DNA from: Bacteroides sp. UBA939 | GTDB taxonomy: Bacteria; Bacteroidota; Bacteroidia; Bacteroidales; Bacteroidaceae | NCBI RefSeq assembly: GCF_002293435.1 | Contig: NZ_DBDF01000151.1 | Coordinates: 1 to 17,570, forward strand | DNA length: 17,570 nt | Direction: 5' to 3' | In this document: in pieces, positions 1 to 6,528 of the stretch | How the letters are laid out: each line of letters opens with the position of its first letter | How positions within the stretch are numbered: position 1 is the first letter of the stretch | Translations under genes and position numbers: made by a program | Notes under the pieces: model-generated | Database searches by the model: none | What the model saw: only the letters and a program-made list of their open reading frames with translations | Told to the model about the DNA's origin: nothing

Positions 1-50
1 CCCGTTCGAGCACCATCTATATCGCGTGCAGCCAAAAATCAGGAATCCGA

Positions 51-182
51 GGGATGCAAGTATTGTAGTCAAGGAACACAAGCATTGCATTTACGAAACA
101 CAAGCAATACATTTACGGAACACAAGCAATACATTTCTGAACCACAAGTGTTCTGCGCGAGCCACGCAAGTGTTTCTCAAAA
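51..182. repeat. Six-unit imperfect 22-bp tandem repeat
   Basis: Units start at 51, 73, 95, 117, 139 and 161. All six carry CAAG at unit positions 7-10. The units at 73, 95 and 117 are nearly identical and share ACACAAGCA followed by a conserved CATTTAC-like end (the third ends CATTTCT); the outer units are degenerate. The 22-bp phase is about two helical turns. There are no unique spacers, so this is not a CRISPR array. Function is unknown; a protein-binding array or a decayed interspersed repeat are both possible. Confidence 0.75.
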
Positions 183-328
183 GGCTTTATAGCAATAACA
201 AGAAGGCGTGTAGGTAAAAAAGCTGCATACACCCTAAAAAAGTTGCTGCCACCACTACTCTAACACCGATGAATAAGGCGATACAGCGTGTGAGTGTAGG
301 TATGCAAGTAAAAATGTAAAATCATGGG

Positions 329-360
329 ATATGCGCGCACACGCGTACGCGCGCGTACAT
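329..360. other. 32-bp alternating purine-pyrimidine tract (Z-DNA candidate)
   Basis: Every step from 329 to 360 alternates purine and pyrimidine without a break, and the tract is rich in CG and CA/TG steps. It contains a perfect 14-bp palindrome, GTACGCGCGCGTAC, at 345-358 and a smaller ACGCGT at 341-346. Such tracts favour left-handed DNA under negative supercoiling. It lies about 60 bp past the apbE stop in otherwise AT-rich sequence. The role is not known. Confidence 0.7.
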
Positions 361-416
361 TATAATGCAACCTGAGTTCGATATAATTTTAGAATGGGGA
401 AAAGAATTGTGCTACA

Positions 417-1262
417 TCAAAGGTCGAGAATCAGACGAGGGCGGAACTCCGCTTCCAGAGCCTTCCGCTGATGGGCGTCAGCTACAAACAAAGCTGTCGA
501 CAGAACTTCGCCTACGGATCCGTCTGCCGTAACAACTGCTACTCCTCTTTTCCCTTCTACCAGCTCTCCGGTCTGAGGGTTGATGATGTGTTTCCGTTCG
601 TTCGAATCGTTACCCGAAGTAGTGAGACATTCATTTTGCAGCAGCAGCTCCGGCCGTTCCCCCGGTTGCGAGGCGGCTATTTGCCCAAAATCAACCTTCC
701 AGCCATCAGCCAGAGGGTGATGGCCTAAAGCCAGCACAGAACTGTTTCCCATGTTGGCCAGCGCATTCTCCACGCCGTAATGTTGCAGCAGTTCGCGTAT
801 CTTTTCAAGGGCGTATCCTTTCAGGAATCCGGAAAGGTTAATGGTCAGCCCCGGCTGCAAGAAATGAAGGGTATGTTCTTGAGGTGACAGTTGGACATTG
901 CGAATGGAGTGAGTCGTATAATTAGCCGAATGGACGGTAACATCAAAACATCCGCCTGTCCGTGCATGACAATCCACGCAGAAAGCGAGCATATCGTAAA
1001 GCTCCGGGCTGACTGGTTGCGGGCAGACGGCGGCAGTGCGGTTCAACCGCGCCAGCTCACTGTCCGCATCGTAATAGTTGCCCATCTTTTCCAAACTACG
1101 CAGCATTTCATAAACAGCGCCTACCACAAGCATCAGCGCCTCTTCGCCCTGACGGCTGCACAGCACAATATCAACGCGCGTATGCATCGACGGAAACCAG
1201 GCATAAAGCACTGCACCCTGTGAAGCTGAGAATTTGTAGAGATGTTGAATTACATTCGACAT
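417..1262 (-). CDS. ApbE-like FAD:protein FMN transferase, no signal peptide
   Basis: ApbE enzymes transfer FMN from FAD onto a threonine or serine of target proteins. From the ATG at 1262 the product is 281 residues. Family landmarks are visible: DADSELARLN at about 65-74, GCFDVTV near 104-110, INLSGFLKGYAL near 141-152, ANMGNSSVLALG near 169-180, TTSG near 214-217, KHIINPQTG near 224-232 and GEVLSTAL near 251-258. In most ApbE proteins the last motif is aDalsTa; here E252 replaces the metal-binding Asp, so activity may be altered. No signal peptide or lipobox is seen, whereas classical ApbE acts in the periplasm. The frame can be opened upstream to a TTG at 1304, but that codon lies inside a terminator hairpin, so the ATG is preferred. 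It follows the DUF1080 gene by about 85 bp on the same strand. No obvious target carrying an FMN-binding domain is in the window. Confidence 0.8.
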   Translation of the reverse strand: MSNVIQHLYKFSASQGAVLYAWFPSMHTRVDIVLCSRQGEEALMLVVGAVYEMLRSLEKMGNYYDADSELARLNRTAAVCPQPVSPELYDMLAFCVDCHARTGGCFDVTVHSANYTTHSIRNVQLSPQEHTLHFLQPGLTINLSGFLKGYALEKIRELLQHYGVENALANMGNSSVLALGHHPLADGWKVDFGQIAASQPGERPELLLQNECLTTSGNDSNERKHIINPQTGELVEGKRGVAVVTADGSVGEVLSTALFVADAHQRKALEAEFRPRLILDL

Positions 1263-1294
1263 TGTCACTTTCGTACTCACTTCTTCGAGAAAAT

Positions 1295-1330
1295 GAAAAG
1301 GCAAGCCACAAACGCGCGACTTGCCTTTCC
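1295..1330 (-). terminator. Rho-independent terminator after the DUF1080 gene
   Basis: A 9-bp perfect stem (AAAGGCAAG at 1297-1305 with CTTGCCTTT at 1320-1328) encloses a 14-base loop. In the minus-strand RNA it is followed by UUCAUUUUC. It begins just after the DUF1080 stop at 1347 and would separate that gene from apbE, at least partly. The U-run is broken by an A and a C. Confidence 0.6.
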
Positions 1331-1346
1331 GAAGACATAATATTGA

Positions 1347-2687
1347 TTACAGTTCCTTGATCTTTATATTCTTGAACCACACTTCATCTCCATGGTCTTG
1401 CAGAAGAATGTTGCCCAGTTCCGAATTGCCGAAGTTAGGCCAATCTTTATACTTGCTATAATCCACCAATGCATCCCACATCTGGTTCTGACGCGTGTAC
1501 TCAATCAGTTTCACGCCATTCAGCCAATGCTCTACATAGTTACCCTGTACGATAATCATAGCCGTATTGAAGTCTCTCTTGTTGAAAGGCTTGTTTTCCG
1601 GAGCGGGAATCAAGTCGTAAAGTGAACCCAGTGTACGGTTGCCGTTTACGCCCAGCTTGGCATCGGGATGCTTTTCGTCGTCGAGTATCTGGAATTCGCA
1701 ACCAATGGCCGAACCGGCTCCCTTGTTCATATCAGGGTTCACGAAATATTTCACTCCACTGTTGGCGCCTTCGGTAATCTTGAAATCTACTTTCAGGATG
1801 AAGTTCCTGTATTGTTTGGTTGTTACAATGTCACCGCCGTTAGCCGATTCTGCACCGCCGCTCTTTATTACTTTCAGGATACCGTCTTCCATCTTCCAGC
1901 CTTTTTCGGGGAAAGTATTCAGTCTTGCTCCTCTCCAACCTTCGGAAGTCTTACCGTCCCAAAGGAGCGCCCAGCCTTCTTTGGCTTCGTTCGGAGAGAT
2001 TGTGTTGGTGATGGCATTCACTTCCGGCGCTTTCTTGGCAGTCTGATAGTTTGCTACGTCTGTAGTGCAGATGCGTATGTCCTTCCAACTGACAGTTTTG
2101 CCTTCATCGGCTGCATTACCGATGGCGTGCACTTGCAGAGCGATAAAGCCAACGGGCGTCATATCGTCCCAGACATTGGCGCAAGGTACTCCGTTGATAT
2201 AGGTAGTGATAGAATTGCCTACGGCTTCGATGCGAGCCTTGTTCCACTCGTTGTTCTTGAAGGCGCTTTGGGCTGCCGGATTCTTCGTCAAGGGATAAAG
2301 CCAGTTGCGACGGGCTTCATCATATATACCACCCGACCATGCGCGCTTCGACGGGTCTATCTCAAACTGATAGCCGTGTACACGACCATTTTGATACTCT
2401 TTCTTGCTTTCACTGCGAAGTTGTACACCGGAGTTCAGTCCGTCGTCTATCTTGAAATCAAACTCCAGGATGAAGTCGCCATAGGTTTTCTTTGTAGCGA
2501 GGAATGTGTTGGGTGTTCCCATCTTGGAGATGCCTACAATGGCGCCATCCACTACTTTGTATTCGGCTTTGCCATTCAGCTTCTTCCAGCCGTTCAGGTT
2601 CTTGCCATTGAAAAGAGGCTCCCAGTTCTGCGCCGAAAGCACAGGTGCACAACACAAAAGCAGAAGCAATAAATAATTCTTTCTCAT
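1347..2687 (-). CDS. Secreted protein with two DUF1080 (3-keto-disaccharide hydrolase) domains
   Basis: A 446-residue protein with a clear N-terminal signal sequence (MRKNYLLLLLLCCAPVLSA), probably cut by signal peptidase I before Gln20; CC in the hydrophobic core makes lipid modification a less likely alternative. Two laminin-G/concanavalin-like DUF1080 domains follow: domain 1 at about 22-207 (LFNGKNLNGW, LNSGVQLRSE, GYQFEID) and domain 2 at about 238-446 (LLWDGKTSEGW, NSGVKYFVNP, GCEFQILDDE, HWLNGV, LQDHGDEVWFKNIKI). Members of this family cleave 3-keto-glycosides made by Gfo/Idh/MocA dehydrogenases. The two such dehydrogenases directly upstream support this role. The substrate is not readable from sequence. 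The single-domain form is more usual, so the tandem layout is notable. Confidence 0.88.
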   Translation of the reverse strand: MRKNYLLLLLLCCAPVLSAQNWEPLFNGKNLNGWKKLNGKAEYKVVDGAIVGISKMGTPNTFLATKKTYGDFILEFDFKIDDGLNSGVQLRSESKKEYQNGRVHGYQFEIDPSKRAWSGGIYDEARRNWLYPLTKNPAAQSAFKNNEWNKARIEAVGNSITTYINGVPCANVWDDMTPVGFIALQVHAIGNAADEGKTVSWKDIRICTTDVANYQTAKKAPEVNAITNTISPNEAKEGWALLWDGKTSEGWRGARLNTFPEKGWKMEDGILKVIKSGGAESANGGDIVTTKQYRNFILKVDFKITEGANSGVKYFVNPDMNKGAGSAIGCEFQILDDEKHPDAKLGVNGNRTLGSLYDLIPAPENKPFNKRDFNTAMIIVQGNYVEHWLNGVKLIEYTRQNQMWDALVDYSKYKDWPNFGNSELGNILLQDHGDEVWFKNIKIKEL

Positions 2688-2719
2688 ACTTGATGTTTTT
2701 TTTATTGATTATGTAATAG

Positions 2720-2802
2720 TTTAAATTGGTTTTATGAATGATGATTTAGCGAAGCGGAGCTTCGCAGTGATTAGTGATTAGTGTTTAGTGATTAGTGATT
2801 AA
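2720..2802. repeat. Interspersed intergenic repeat, copy 1
   Basis: The 27-bp core at 2744-2770 is identical to 17520-17546, and similarity extends about 24 bp to the left. The core contains the hairpin GCGAAGC-GGA-GCTTCGC. It is followed by about five tandem heptamers (AGTGATT, with one AGTGTTT). Both copies lie 45-60 bp upstream of a minus-strand start codon in the same orientation, so in both cases the element would fall in or near the leader of the gene. Confidence 0.75.
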
Positions 2803-2853
2803 CAAGAGTATCTCTGTCAGCGAAGCTAATAGAGATACTCCTGTTAATCACTA
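2793..2853. repeat. Long inverted repeat, 23-bp stem
   Basis: The left arm 2793-2815 pairs with the right arm 2831-2853 with one mismatch in 23 positions, around a 15-base loop that contains AGCGAAGCT. In either direction no U-run follows, so it is not a standard terminator. It could stabilise an mRNA end, be a target for a REP-associated transposase, or be a miniature element. Confidence 0.8.
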
Positions 2854-2945
2854 AGAAGAAAAAGAATCCGCGTTCGTCCGCTTAATCCGTGTCGTTCGCG
2901 TATCTATTCTTACCACTAAATTATTATCTAAACACTCATCACTAA

Positions 2946-4364
2946 TTACAGTTTATAGAACTCATCCCATCCCTTGCGAGGCGGCACAGCCGCCAACATT
3001 GCATTCGCAAATTCATTATTCGTAATCTGCTTCGTGCGTGGATCAAAGAATATTTGCGTATTGAGGCGCTGCGCTATTACGCCCAAAGAGAACACCTGGC
3101 TCAACACACCGTTTATTTCAAACGGAGAGCGAGTCTTTTCCTGTCCCATACAAGCCAACAGGAAGTTCTTGAAGTGGTTTGACGGACTCTTTGGAACTTC
3201 CGGCAACTTACCAGCCATTTCCTTAGCCTTCTCCTCGGGTATAATGGACAGTGTACTGCCATGAGTACCTCCCTTGAATGTTAAATCCTTTGTATAAATA
3301 ATCTTTCCGGGATTCAATTTAGAAGCCGGTGTATCTCCTTGATTCGTAGCAGGAATGTTAGGATCCAGCCCGGATACGCCATAACCGGCGGGGATGGGAG
3401 GAAGATTATCCAGTCCGTCATACCAGGTAATGTCAACCGGCGGCATGCCCTTACGTTGCGGGAAGCGGAACAGGATAGTGGAAGAGTAAGGATAGAAATA
3501 ATCATTGTGCCCGTTGGCGTACTTCATGCTCACTTCATACGGCAATCCCAGTTCCAGGAATTCGTGAACCGTATCCAGAATATGCGCACCCCAGTCGCCT
3601 AAGCAGCCCATTCCGAAGTCGTACCAGCAACGCCACTGTCCCAAGTGATAATCCTTATTATAGTCATGATAAGGAGCAGCGCACAGCCATGTATTCCAAT
3701 CCATATCCTTCGGCAATTGCTGACCTTCGGGGAATTTATAGATATTTGTATCCCATGAGTGCCAACGGCGGGGATTGTTCATGTGCGCTGTTACAGCCGT
3801 CACATCCTTAATGATACCGGCATCCATCCATGCCTTGAACTGGAAGTAGTTACCTTCCGAGTGTCCCTGATTACCCACTTGCGTAGCCAGGTTAGGACGC
3901 TTCCGAGCAGCCTGCATCAACAGTTCGGCTTCATAGAAAGTACGAGCCAATGGCTTTTCCACATACACATGTTTACCCGATGCCAAAGCCAGCATGCTGA
4001 TAGGGAAATGAGAGTGGTCGGGCGTTGCTATAGCTACCGCATCAAAATCATTACCCGCCTTGTCAAACAGTTCGCGGAAGTCGCGGAAGCGCTTTGCATT
4101 CGGATAGAGGTTCATTACTTTCTGGGTATGGGCAGCTCCCATATCGACGTCGCACAGAGCCACAACTTCGACCATACCGGTACGTGCAAAATCACCGATA
4201 ATCTGTTCACCACGGTTTCCGATGCCGATATAGGCAATCTTCACTTTATCCGTTACTTTCTTTTGTGATGTAGAAGACTGAGCGCCCAGTACATCACCGG
4301 CGCCCAATGCCAATCCGGCGGAAGCCATGGTCATGGTCTTTAAAAAATCTCTTCGTGTAGTCAT
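2946..4364 (-). CDS. Gfo/Idh/MocA oxidoreductase with twin-arginine signal
   Basis: A 472-residue NAD(P)-dependent sugar dehydrogenase of the Gfo/Idh/MocA family. The N-terminus MTTRRDFLKTMTMASAG carries a twin-arginine motif at residues 4-5 (RRDFLK) followed by a hydrophobic stretch, so export of a folded, cofactor-loaded enzyme is likely. The Rossmann motif GIGNRG is at 47-52, EKP at 136-138, and the substrate-side motif GDWGAHILDTV with D257, H261 and D264 near 256-266. Homologues near DUF1080 genes oxidise the C3 hydroxyl of glycosides; this role is inferred from context. It is 83 bp downstream of the small membrane protein gene on the same strand and probably in the same operon. Substrate not determined. 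Confidence 0.88.
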   Translation of the reverse strand: MTTRRDFLKTMTMASAGLALGAGDVLGAQSSTSQKKVTDKVKIAYIGIGNRGEQIIGDFARTGMVEVVALCDVDMGAAHTQKVMNLYPNAKRFRDFRELFDKAGNDFDAVAIATPDHSHFPISMLALASGKHVYVEKPLARTFYEAELLMQAARKRPNLATQVGNQGHSEGNYFQFKAWMDAGIIKDVTAVTAHMNNPRRWHSWDTNIYKFPEGQQLPKDMDWNTWLCAAPYHDYNKDYHLGQWRCWYDFGMGCLGDWGAHILDTVHEFLELGLPYEVSMKYANGHNDYFYPYSSTILFRFPQRKGMPPVDITWYDGLDNLPPIPAGYGVSGLDPNIPATNQGDTPASKLNPGKIIYTKDLTFKGGTHGSTLSIIPEEKAKEMAGKLPEVPKSPSNHFKNFLLACMGQEKTRSPFEINGVLSQVFSLGVIAQRLNTQIFFDPRTKQITNNEFANAMLAAVPPRKGWDEFYKL

Positions 4365-4447
4365 ATTCCAATGGTATTTTTTAGTTTACTTGAATATTAT
4401 CATTTTATACTTTATGAATCAGGAGTTAAGGAGTTAGCTATAACTCC

Positions 4448-4702
4448 TCATTCGCATGCTTGATCCCTTTTCTTTAGAAACAGGTTTCTTATCCCATAAA
4501 ACAGAATGCGCAAAATAGTCCAGAAGACATAAAGCACGCACGAAAATGTAATGACATAGAATATAGAGGTCAGCATCTCCGAGAAAGGAGTCTTATAGGA
4601 AATAATTGCATATAGATTTGCCAGATTGCCTATAACAAAGCATGCCAGTAAGGTTAGCAATTCTATTTTCTTTCGGCGGGCGGTAAGGAGTGTATCTTTC
4701 AT
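4448..4702 (-). CDS. Small two-helix membrane protein coupled to the oxidoreductase
   Basis: An 84-residue protein with a basic N-terminus (TARRKKIE) and two hydrophobic segments, about 15-35 (LLTLLACFVIGNLANLYAII) and 43-70 (MLTSIFYVITFSCVLYVFW and onward), ending in a basic, charged tail (KKRDQACE). Its ATG at 4700-4702 overlaps the TGA stop of the upstream oxidoreductase (ATGA at 4699-4702), which indicates translational coupling. I recognise it as a conserved hypothetical seen beside such oxidoreductases in Bacteroides, but know of no function. A membrane anchor or electron-transfer helper would be speculation. Confidence 0.8.
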   Translation of the reverse strand: MKDTLLTARRKKIELLTLLACFVIGNLANLYAIISYKTPFSEMLTSIFYVITFSCVLYVFWTILRILFYGIRNLFLKKRDQACE

Positions 4703-5991
4703 ACGGCTTCGGGTGTTTTAGCTTGATGGTTCAGATAGTTTATTTTATACTCATCGGGGAAACAGAGCATCCGTTCCTCCTGCAAGGCCTGATCGCCCAA
4801 CAGGCAAAGCATACTTGCATAATACCCTTCTTCGGCTATATGTTCCGGCTGTTTGCGGGTAATGACGGCTTCCACATAAGCTTCCAACAATAAAGAAGTA
4901 CCGTCCGATTTGGGTCGCTCTCCTATGATAAAGTCACCTTTGTTTTCATTGGCAGTTTCCGGCGCCCAGCTTGTTCCGGCAAAAGGCAGGGTTTCAAATA
5001 CTTTGTTCTCCCAATCATTGATCATTTGCAGGAATCCGGGTGCAGGAGGTACATTTTCAAAATAATATTTCCCTTTTTCCGGTTCCACTGTTCCTAAATT
5101 GCCCATGATCTGTTCTTCCAGACCATAGAACTTATTGGATATCACAGAGCCGAATGTCATCTTCACACCGTTATCAAATACATAGATACAGTTTATATTA
5201 TCATATACTTCCCGGCCGTCCTTCCAATAAGTGATAGCTCCATGCCCCATTACTTTCTCGGGAAGCTTCCGTAGCGCCCAGCTTCCTATCTGCAATTGAT
5301 GGCAAGCCAACTCGGTCATCAATCCTTTGGAATATTCGCGATACAGGCGCCAGTTTATCAGACGTTCCAGTTCAGGCGAAGGTACCGGCCGTCTCCAGTC
5401 ACCATTCCGGTTCCAGAAAGCACGGATAGCGTTTATCTCGCCAAATGTACCTGCGTGTATCATCTCCATTGCTTTGATATATCGCGGGTCGAAAAGGCGT
5501 TGTTGTCCGGTGAAGAATATCTTCCCCGTGCTGATGTGCTTATTATACATGCGGAAGCATTCTTCCATCGTAATACCTATCGACTTCTCACAGAACACGT
5601 GTTTGTCGGCATCGAAAGCATCCAGCACAATCTGACAATGGGAATTAAGGGGAGTAGCTACCAGTACGGCATCAATCGTTTTATCTTCCAGCATTTTCCG
5701 GTAGTCCGTATAGGTTTTTGCTTTGGGAGCCAGTTCCAATGCACTATCAAGGGAGGGTTGATAGATATCGCACAACGCTACAATCTCCACTTTAGGATTC
5801 TGCACCAGGAAACTCATCAAGAAGCGTCCTCTTGATCCGGGTCCTACAATTGCCAAGCGGCATTTCTCATTAGACGTTTTCGTCACTTCCGAAAAAGCAG
5901 AAAGCCAAGGACTTGCCGACAGTAGCACCCCGGTGCCAAGCATCCCTATGTCTTTTAGAAACTCTCTTCTGCTGATTAATGTATTCTTCAT
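4699..5991 (-). CDS. Gfo/Idh/MocA oxidoreductase with exported N-terminus (EKS variant)
   Basis: A 430-residue Gfo/Idh/MocA family protein and the first gene of the locus. The N-terminus (MKNTLISRREFLKDIGM, then a hydrophobic run to about 32) is a twin-arginine type signal. The nucleotide-binding motif is GPGSRG at 50-55. The family's usual EKP motif, whose Lys lies in the active site, reads EKS here (135-137). MTELACHQLQIG at 225-236 replaces the usual GxxxDxgxHxxD region; H231 would be the catalytic-position His but the preceding acidic residue is shifted. It shares family but not close sequence with the other oxidoreductase, so it probably has a different substrate or face of the reaction. 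A possible -7 box is at 6062-6069. Confidence 0.86.
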   Translation of the reverse strand: MKNTLISRREFLKDIGMLGTGVLLSASPWLSAFSEVTKTSNEKCRLAIVGPGSRGRFLMSFLVQNPKVEIVALCDIYQPSLDSALELAPKAKTYTDYRKMLEDKTIDAVLVATPLNSHCQIVLDAFDADKHVFCEKSIGITMEECFRMYNKHISTGKIFFTGQQRLFDPRYIKAMEMIHAGTFGEINAIRAFWNRNGDWRRPVPSPELERLINWRLYREYSKGLMTELACHQLQIGSWALRKLPEKVMGHGAITYWKDGREVYDNINCIYVFDNGVKMTFGSVISNKFYGLEEQIMGNLGTVEPEKGKYYFENVPPAPGFLQMINDWENKVFETLPFAGTSWAPETANENKGDFIIGERPKSDGTSLLLEAYVEAVITRKQPEHIAEEGYYASMLCLLGDQALQEERMLCFPDEYKINYLNHQAKTPEAV

Positions 5992-6061
5992 GCTATGAAC
6001 TTTAGAATAAATACGATACTACTTTTCCTTCACTCAAGGGAGTGATATAAGAATATTGTGC

Positions 6062-6069
6062 CAAAATTA
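6062..6069 (-). promoter_or_regulatory. Possible -7 box for the sugar-oxidation operon
   Basis: On the minus strand the bases read TAATTTTG, matching the Bacteroides -7 consensus TAnnTTTG. The start of transcription would be near 6055, about 64 bases before the ATG at 5991. No convincing TTG element is seen 19-21 bp further upstream, so the promoter may be weak or need an activator. Confidence 0.35.
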
Positions 6070-6380
6070 ATAAAATATTGATATACAGCATATAAGTATT
6101 GCTCAAAAAATGCAAAAAAACAGCATCGATGTGCAGCTATACCGAAAGTTTTGTTTCATTCCGTATCGTTTTTAAGCTAATTATGCGAATCAGGAGTTGG
6201 TGGAGTTAAAGGGGGTATTAGCCCTCACTGAAAAAATGAAGTGCCGGAATTAAGTTCTCACACCGTTACTCTTATCTCTTTCCGTAGTGATAGCTAAGGA
6301 AAATCCTGCCGGATGCAAATATGTTAATCTTCCGCAAGAAGAACAATAAGAATCGGCACCGACACCGACACCTTTATTTT

Positions 6381-6407
6381 CCTAGCCTGCATTATTCATG
6401 CTTCAGG
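6381..6407 (+). repeat. 27-bp inverted repeat, left arm
   Basis: CCTAGCCTGCATTATTCATG followed by CTTCAGG. The reverse complement recurs at 7732-7758 with 26 of 27 bases identical (G versus A at position 5). The two arms enclose the AAA ATPase gene and its promoter, about 1.38 kb in all. They resemble the ends of a small mobile unit; no transposase is present. Confidence 0.85.
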
Positions 6408-6427
6408 AGTTACAAAGAGTTTGAACT

Positions 6428-6503
6428 ATACATGTATTCCGGAAGATTTTCAGTGAAATTATACATAGATGTATAATACATACATGTATAATTTGTATAT
6501 TTG
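6428..6503 (+). promoter_or_regulatory. Dyad-rich promoter of the AAA ATPase gene
   Basis: A -7 box TATATTTG lies at 6496-6503, giving a start near 6510 and a leader of about 19 bases. Where a -33 TTTG is expected (about 6473) the sequence is ATA instead. That position is covered by a perfect dyad, TTATACAT-AG-ATGTATAA, at 6459-6476, flanked by related ATACATGTAT-type sites near 6428-6437 and 6479-6488. Repeated TACATGTA-like half-sites at the -33 position suggest a regulator-controlled promoter. The GGAGGA ribosome site at 6517-6522 is strong for this group. Confidence 0.5.
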
Positions 6504-6528
6504 TCCATTGATAAATGGAGGATAGAAT

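Larger units (their letters stand above)
1..416. other. Gene-free left flank
   Basis: I see no credible gene here. A 63-codon open frame exists at 26-217 but lies across a 22-bp tandem repeat whose period is not a multiple of three, so it is probably not coding. The stretch holds the 22-bp array (51-182) and an alternating purine-pyrimidine tract (329-360), listed separately. The end of the minus-strand apbE gene borders it on the right; no hairpin with a U-run was found after the apbE stop. Confidence 0.6.
2688..2945. other. Repeat-filled spacer between DUF1080 and oxidoreductase genes
   Basis: This 258-bp spacer contains, in order, an interspersed repeat with a small palindrome (2720-2790), heptamer repeats of the AGTGATT type (2767-2801), a long inverted repeat (2793-2853) and a stretch at about 2866-2908 that reads like a recurrent Bacteroides intergenic sequence (ATCCGCG / TTAATCCGTG). 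No good TAnnTTTG box was found on the minus strand, so the DUF1080 gene may be read from upstream. Confidence 0.55.
5992..6528. other. Divergent intergenic region
   Basis: 537 bp with no credible gene. It holds a possible promoter for the sugar locus (minus) near 6062, the left arm of a 27-bp inverted repeat (6381-6407), a tandem ACCGAC run near 6354-6373, and the dyad-rich promoter region of the AAA ATPase gene (6428-6510). The part at 6180-6380 shows nothing else I can name. Confidence 0.6.

Noticed and set aside
51..182. Possible CRISPR array
   Set aside because: Repeats are directly adjacent with no spacers and diverge along the array; no cas genes are present.
26..217. 63-codon plus-strand open frame at the left edge
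   Set aside because: It runs through the 22-bp tandem array, whose period breaks codon phase, and resembles no protein family I know.
1263..1304. N-terminal extension of ApbE to a TTG at 1304
   Set aside because: The codon lies inside the terminator hairpin at 1295-1330 and the added residues are unlike the family.
1668..2672. 334-codon plus-strand open frame
   Set aside because: Antisense shadow of the DUF1080 gene, which has a signal peptide and clear domain motifs.
4429..4448. 8-bp hairpin AGGAGTTA/TAACTCCT as a terminator
   Set aside because: No U-run follows on the minus-strand RNA and genes on both sides seem to belong to one operon; it may be part of a short dispersed AGGAGTTA motif also seen near 6190 and 6404.
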